Source: Chloroflexota bacterium (lineage in GTDB: Bacteria; Chloroflexota; Anaerolineae; Anaerolineales; Anaerolineaceae). Taken from it: a stretch of DNA of 9,513 nucleotides. Under the pieces are notes generated by a model, which saw nothing but the letters and a program-made list of their open reading frames with translations, had not been told where the DNA came from and did not search any database. The translations under genes and the position numbers were made by a program. Where the stretch lies: positions 1 through 9,513 of the forward strand of contig JAEXTI010000170.1 in the NCBI GenBank assembly GCA_023406965.1, read 5' to 3'. Position 1 is the stretch's first letter. Each line of letters starts with the position of its first letter. Shown here piece after piece: positions 5,916-9,513 of the stretch.

Positions 5916-6038
5916 TTTGGTCCTTAAGATATAAAGGGAGTATCATTGCATTGTTGTTTACAAATCTATTGTCAATTTCTCAACCTTCTAGCCTTGTAGA
6001 TCGAAGTCTTTTCCTATCTTCTCCATGAGCATGTGTAA
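5916..6038. other. AT-rich leader region of the island, no clear promoter
   Basis: This stretch separates repeat copy A from the HNH-like gene and marks a sharp fall in GC content. Weak -35/-10-like hexamers occur (for example TTGCAT near 5946 and TATCTT near 6015), but none has good spacing. No convincing ribosome site precedes ATG 6039. I see no gene in it. Confidence 0.4.
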
Positions 6039-7049
6039 ATGAATAAACAATTGTTTCTAACCGCGCTGTATGATGTTCATTCTAAAGATTTACAGGATGT
6101 TCTTCCAACATTTGCCAATAAATTTCTCTGCCCAGTTTGTTTGAATATCTTTTCAAAAGAGGATGTAGCGAATCATAAACTTTCGGATGGTCATATTTGG
6201 CCTGAAGATTTAAGAAAATCTAGCGAAATAGCCTCTCGAATGAGTGTCCTCATCTGTAAAAAGTGTAATAACACAGCAGGAAGTCGAGGAGATAAACAAA
6301 TGCAGCTTCATGAAAGAATTTATAAAGGAGATATAACAGGTAATCTTTACGGCAGAAGGACTGTGAAAATCAGAAGGCAAGACGACCCTCTCCCAATAGA
6401 GATGGTTGTAAATGTAAATCGCGATATTGAGAAGGATGCCTTAACCATTACTGGGCGTTTGGATGAAAATATGAACTGGTTGGAAGGAAGTCCTGAAGAC
6501 CAGGAAAGGTTTATGGAGGTTGTTAAAAACGGGGAAAGGGTTGGGGTTGAGATATATCCTCACCCCGAAATACGCTCAGAATTAATCCCAGCAGGCTGGG
6601 TGATGTCAGCATATCTTTATGCTTTTTATAGACTTGGTTATCGTTTTATCCTTCACGAGTCTTTGGATCCTGTTAGAGAATACATCTTCCAGTCATTCGA
6701 TCCAAACTTAAACAAAAATTTGGTAATTCCGAACGAGGATAATTTTTGCGTTCGAGAATATACGAAACAATTCTTCGAAGATCCAGAACTCTTAATCGTT
6801 TTTCCTTTCGAAAAACAACAGAAGGTATTTTTACAAATCAACTGTTGGAAGTATGAAATTCGCCTCCCATTTCGTTATTCCAAGTACGTATTAGGTCATA
6901 TTATTAGGTCTGAGTATCCAAAGATTGTTGAAAGGTTACCGGACTTAATTGAGACGAAACAAGTTTTTTTCATTCATGTCCCATGCACAAAAACTGAAGA
7001 TCACATATGTATTTTTGATTTTCTAATGGGAAAGCCATACACGCAATAA
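6039..7049 (+). CDS. HNH-endonuclease-like zinc protein with unassigned C-terminal domain
   Basis: A 336-residue protein. ATG 6039 directly follows an in-frame TAA, so no longer form is possible here; no clear ribosome site is seen. Residues 31-93 match the layout of HNH_5-type zinc endonucleases: CPVC (31-34), then DGHIWPEDL with H52 where the family has an 'eHiiP' motif, then LICKKCNNTAGSRGD (71-85) with the second CxxC and the conserved N-x-G-D region. Four cysteines would hold one zinc, and H52 with N77/N78 is the likely metal-finger core. The remaining 240 residues are charged and aromatic-rich, with no family I recognise; they could bind a DNA site or partner. Base composition is far more AT-rich than its neighbours, suggesting transfer. 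Possible roles are defence or mobile-element nuclease; a non-catalytic DNA-binding protein is not excluded. Confidence 0.8.
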   Translation: MNKQLFLTALYDVHSKDLQDVLPTFANKFLCPVCLNIFSKEDVANHKLSDGHIWPEDLRKSSEIASRMSVLICKKCNNTAGSRGDKQMQLHERIYKGDITGNLYGRRTVKIRRQDDPLPIEMVVNVNRDIEKDALTITGRLDENMNWLEGSPEDQERFMEVVKNGERVGVEIYPHPEIRSELIPAGWVMSAYLYAFYRLGYRFILHESLDPVREYIFQSFDPNLNKNLVIPNEDNFCVREYTKQFFEDPELLIVFPFEKQQKVFLQINCWKYEIRLPFRYSKYVLGHIIRSEYPKIVERLPDLIETKQVFFIHVPCTKTEDHICIFDFLMGKPYTQ

Positions 7050-7070
7050 ACTTTTATAAGCTTTTGGGGG

Positions 7071-7141
7071 TGTTGGATTTCGGGCGGTTAATGGGTTAAT
7101 TCGATTGGATGGATGTCAAGTTCGCCCTCAATCCAACCTAC
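7071..7141. repeat. Right-half copy of the palindromic repeat (copy B)
   Basis: TGTTGGATTTCGGGCGGTT (7071-7089) matches 5827-5845 at 18 of 19 positions, and the right end GCCCTCAATCCAACCTAC (7124-7141) is identical to 5893-5910. Similarity continues for five more bases with one mismatch. The two arms form a hairpin (GTTGGATT with AATCCAAC). The middle differs in sequence and is 13 bases shorter than in copy A. The left hairpin of the full element is absent, replaced by the AT-rich island. It lies between the HNH-like gene and the gatB promoter. Confidence 0.65.
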
Positions 7142-7179
7142 AAGACAGGCTGTGCCTTTCTTGCGGCCTCGTACCAGGG

Positions 7180-7185
7180 TATAAT
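7180..7185 (+). promoter_or_regulatory. -10 box of the gatB promoter
   Basis: TATAAT is a perfect -10 hexamer, with an expected transcript start near 7192 and a leader of about 25 bases before ATG 7217. The sequence 17 bases upstream (TTTCTT, 7157-7162) is a poor -35. The promoter begins just after repeat copy B, so the island has not separated gatB from its own promoter. Confidence 0.5.
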
Positions 7186-7216
7186 CCAGGTACTCAAACG
7201 ATGAGAGGGCCTGCCG

Positions 7217-8650
7217 ATGACCGAATATGAAGCCGTGATCGGGCTGGAGACCCACATCCAGCTCAACACTACGACCAAGATTTTTTGCTCCTGCAAGGCG
7301 GATTCGTGGTTCGACCCGCCCAATACCAACGTGTGCCCTGTATGCACCGGGCTGCCCGGCGTGCTGCCGGTGCTGAACGAGAAGGTGGTGGAGAAGGGCG
7401 CTCTGCTGGCGCATGCCATGCACGCCGAACTGCGCCCGGTCTCGTTCTTTGACCGCAAGAATTACTTCTATCCCGACCTGCCCAAGGGCTACCAGATTTC
7501 GCAGTACGACATGGCTCTGGCCCACGGGGGCTATTTGGATGTGCCCATGCCGCAAGGTTACACCCGCCGGGTGGGCATTTGGAAACTGCATCTCGAGGAA
7601 GATGCGGGCAAGACCAGGAACGAGCGCAACCAGCGCCTGATCGACTTCAACCGCTGCGGCGTACCCCTGGTGGAAATGGTCACCGGGCCGGATCTGCGCA
7701 GCGCCGACGAGGCCGCCCAATACCTGATCCGCCTGCGCCAACTGCTGCGCTGGCTGGGCGTTTCGGAAGCCGACATGGAAAAGGCCCACCTGCGCTGCGA
7801 CGCCAACGTGTCCATCCGGCCCAAGGGCGCCGACTACCTCAACCCGAAGACGGAAATCAAGAACGTCAACTCGATCGATGCGGTGCGGAATGCGATCAAC
7901 AGTGAGGTGGAGCGCCAGATCCGCGAGGTGGAGGCGGGGCGGCGCGTGGAGGCCTGGACGCTGGACTGGGACGAGGACACCGGCGTGCTGCGCAAGATGC
8001 GCTCGAAAGAAACCGAGGCCGACTACCGTTACTTCCGCGAGCCGGATTTGCTGCCCGTGCATCTGACCGACGAGTGGAAGGCCGCCATCCTGGCCGATTT
8101 CCCCGAGCTACCCCTCGAGCGGCGCGCGCGTTTTATCGAGCAGTATGGGCTACCGGAGTACGACGCCGAGATTTTGACTGCCGAGCGGAAGCTGTCCGAT
8201 TACTACGAGAACACGGTCAAGGCTTATGGCGGCGACCCCAAAAAGGTTTCCAACTGGCTGATGAACGATGTGCTGCGCATGATCAACGAGCGCGGGCTGG
8301 CTCCCGATCAGATGAAGCTCAGCCCGGCGTTCCTGGCGGAGATCCTCAAATTGGTGGATGCGGGTACGATCAACAACTCCACAGGCAAGGCCCTGCTGGC
8401 CAAGGTGGAAGAGACGGGGCAATCTCCGGCGGGCATTGTGCAGGCGGAGGGGCTGGCCAAGGTCAGCGACGACGCGGCCATCCGCGCGGCGTGCCAGGAG
8501 GTACTGGCGGAGAACCCCAAAGAAGTGGAGAGTTTCCGCGGCGGCAAAGAGACGCTGATGGGCTGGTTCGTGGGGCAGGTCATGCGTAAGATGCGCGGCA
8601 AAGCCGACGCCGCCCTGGCGAAGAAGATATTGGAAGAATTGTTAGGGTAG
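7217..8650 (+). CDS. gatB: Aspartyl/glutamyl-tRNA(Asn/Gln) amidotransferase subunit B
   Basis: A 477-residue protein; ATG 7217 follows GAGAGGG (7203-7209) by seven bases. GatB is the kinase and tRNA-binding subunit of GatCAB. It phosphorylates misacylated Glu-tRNA(Gln) or Asp-tRNA(Asn) and transamidates it with ammonia from GatA. Family features are complete: N-terminal YEAVIGLETHIQL (4-16), four zinc cysteines (C24, C26, C40, C43), FDRKNYFYPDLPKGYQISQ (78-96), HLEEDAGK (125-132), LIDFNRCGVPLVEMVTGPDL (141-160), and the 'MRSKE..ADYRYFREPDLLP' segment near residues 262-281. These are followed by the helical linker and the C-terminal YqeY-like tRNA-binding domain. Length is normal. No gatA or gatC lies beside it in this window, so those subunits must be encoded elsewhere. 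It has its own -10 box and is followed by a strong hairpin terminator. Confidence 0.97.
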   Translation: MTEYEAVIGLETHIQLNTTTKIFCSCKADSWFDPPNTNVCPVCTGLPGVLPVLNEKVVEKGALLAHAMHAELRPVSFFDRKNYFYPDLPKGYQISQYDMALAHGGYLDVPMPQGYTRRVGIWKLHLEEDAGKTRNERNQRLIDFNRCGVPLVEMVTGPDLRSADEAAQYLIRLRQLLRWLGVSEADMEKAHLRCDANVSIRPKGADYLNPKTEIKNVNSIDAVRNAINSEVERQIREVEAGRRVEAWTLDWDEDTGVLRKMRSKETEADYRYFREPDLLPVHLTDEWKAAILADFPELPLERRARFIEQYGLPEYDAEILTAERKLSDYYENTVKAYGGDPKKVSNWLMNDVLRMINERGLAPDQMKLSPAFLAEILKLVDAGTINNSTGKALLAKVEETGQSPAGIVQAEGLAKVSDDAAIRAACQEVLAENPKEVESFRGGKETLMGWFVGQVMRKMRGKADAALAKKILEELLG

Positions 8651-8658
8651 AAATTTTT

Positions 8659-8709
8659 GCAAAATAACACACAGCGGGCGCGATGAAGCGCCCGCTGTGT
8701 GTTATTTGC
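8659..8709. terminator. Bidirectional hairpin terminator between convergent genes
   Basis: Two arms (8659-8681 and 8688-8709) are perfectly complementary over 22 pairs, apart from one extra A in the left arm, around a six-base loop GATGAA. The core is GC-rich (CAGCGGGCGC with GCGCCCGCTG). The outer parts are A-rich on the left and T-rich on the right, so each strand reads a GC stem followed by a U-rich stretch (TTATTT on the plus strand, TTATTTT on the minus). This fits a shared terminator for gatB and the convergent permease gene, whose stops flank it. Confidence 0.85.
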
Positions 8710-8716
8710 GAAATAC

Positions 8717-9457
8717 TTAATCCAAAATCAGTTTGGCCCTTTGGAAGCGCAGGCGGGCGACGGCAATCAAGGCGAGGTCCGCGATGACCAGTGCGGCGAA
8801 TACAGCGATGCCTACCCCTAGCAGATTGAGCGTTTCGAGTTTGGCAGCCAGCCACTGTTTGGTTGTATCGGGCAGCAACTGGAGACCGATGAAGAAGCCG
8901 AACCACAGCACCATGAAGCCGATGCTCAACTGCTGGTAGGCCTGGCGGACGGTGCCGGCGCGGAGTGAGACCAGCGTGCCCAGGGTGGCGACCAGAATGG
9001 CCAGGAGCAGGCAGAAGGAGGCCATGATGGCCAACCAGGAGGCAGGGTAGAAGACGAAGCCGGGGGCTTTGTCGCTGCCAAAGTTGGCCACGATTCCGCC
9101 GATCAGGGTGCTGACCATAGCAATGCCCCAGGCGTACAGCACCGCGGCGGTGATCTTGCCCGCCAGGATGGCGCTGTCGCTCAGGCGCGAAGCCAACAAA
9201 GTCTCCAGGGTGTGGCGCTCGCGCTCTCCGGCGAATCCATCGGCCACGATGCCCATGACCAGGAATAGCGGCAGCCAGGCAAAGCTGACCAGGCCGATGG
9301 GATTGGTGACCCAGGTGCGCCCGCTGGTGATGGGCATGTAGATTCCCAGCAAGCCGACAACGATGACGATGTTCAACCAACCGGCTCGGCGCGAGCCGCG
9401 CTGGTGGATGATCTCCTTAAATTCTTTACGGACGATTGTGAGAACGTCTTGAATCAT
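8717..9457 (-). CDS. ABC-2 type (NatB-like) permease
   Basis: A 246-residue integral membrane protein with ATG at 9457 preceded by GGAG with eight bases spacing. It begins MIQDVLTIVRKEFKEIIHQR, the amphipathic cytoplasmic start typical of ABC-2 permeases. The diagnostic block VADGFAGERERHTLETLLAS followed by RLSDSAILAGK (residues 71-101) matches the 'aD.iaGErErgTlE.Ll..P....e.l.gK' motif of COG1668/NatB-like subunits. About six hydrophobic helices are visible (about 28-41, 54-75, 104-124, 140-165, 178-195 and 212-235). Such proteins work with an ABC ATPase, usually encoded immediately upstream; here that would lie beyond the right edge. It is shorter than sodium exporter NatB proteins and lacks their large extracytoplasmic loop, so the substrate is unknown. 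It belongs to a different ABC-2 subfamily from the permeases at 1494-3117. Confidence 0.85.
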   Translation of the reverse strand: MIQDVLTIVRKEFKEIIHQRGSRRAGWLNIVIVVGLLGIYMPITSGRTWVTNPIGLVSFAWLPLFLVMGIVADGFAGERERHTLETLLASRLSDSAILAGKITAAVLYAWGIAMVSTLIGGIVANFGSDKAPGFVFYPASWLAIMASFCLLLAILVATLGTLVSLRAGTVRQAYQQLSIGFMVLWFGFFIGLQLLPDTTKQWLAAKLETLNLLGVGIAVFAALVIADLALIAVARLRFQRAKLILD

Positions 9458-9462
9458 TTTGG

Positions 9463-9513
9463 TTACTCCGTTGATTTCATTCCTGTAACGTCAAATTGGG
9501 GGATTTTCTTGAT
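9463..9513 (-). CDS. Possible 3' end of a gene upstream of the NatB-like permease
   Basis: On the minus strand one frame is open from the window edge for 16 codons and ends in TAA (9465-9463), 5 bases before the permease ATG. The permease's GGAG site lies within its last codons, the same tight spacing used elsewhere in this window. The other two frames hit stops sooner. The stretch is short and AT-rich, so it may simply be non-coding. An ABC ATPase would be the expected neighbour, but 16 residues cannot show this. Confidence 0.25.
   Translation of the reverse strand: MKKIPQFDVTGMKSTE

Noticed and set aside
5783..6028. An 81-codon plus-strand frame ahead of the HNH-like gene.
   Set aside because: It runs through the palindromic repeat, has no ribosome site and changes composition midway; its product resembles no protein family.
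7088..8062. A 324-codon minus-strand frame across gatB.
   Set aside because: It is the complement of a fully conserved gatB and covers the repeat and promoter; it has no recognisable domain and no independent start signals.

Overview
The window most likely comes from a GC-rich bacterial chromosome of the Chloroflexota (Anaerolineae-like). This is inferred from protein style: Pro/Thr-rich 'TPTNT'-type linkers in exported proteins, a three-gene ABC-2 exporter of the ATPase/permease/DUF990-like permease kind, and an isolated gatB. No rRNA or other taxonomic marker is present, so the assignment is tentative. The genes are densely packed, with overlaps or gaps of a few bases inside operons.

Layout. 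Positions 1-241 (minus) hold the start of a membrane protein of unknown function. Its near-consensus sigma-70 promoter has a palindrome between the -35 and -10 boxes. Divergent from it, 432-1479 (plus) encodes a small four-helix membrane protein overlapping a CYTH-domain (triphosphate-binding) protein. Convergent with these, 1494-4096 (minus) is a complete, translationally coupled ABC-2 exporter operon: ATPase, permease, permease. From the divergent region 4097-4289, which is rich in palindromes and carries an exact sigma-54-type -24/-12 match, two membrane-anchored extracytoplasmic proteins are read to the right (4290-5747). The first has a C-terminal hydrophobic segment plus an Arg tail. The second resembles a sortase in the order of its His, Cys and Arg and its beta-strand-like stretches, so the pair may be a transpeptidase and its substrate.

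From about 5916 to 7070 the composition falls to roughly 37-38% GC in sampled stretches, against about 55-75% in sampled neighbours. This island carries one gene with an HNH-endonuclease-like zinc motif and an unassigned C-terminal half. It lies between a complete two-hairpin palindromic repeat (5751-5910) and a second copy consisting of only the right half (7071-7141). This looks like acquired DNA that came in with, or recombined at, the repeat.

Next come gatB (7217-8650) with its own -10 box, a strong two-way hairpin terminator (8659-8709), and a convergent NatB-like ABC-2 permease (8717-9457, minus). The last 51 bases may hold the 3' end of a gene upstream of that permease.

The least ordinary parts are the candidate sortase-like/substrate pair with its sigma-54-like promoter, and the AT-rich HNH island framed by palindromic repeats.
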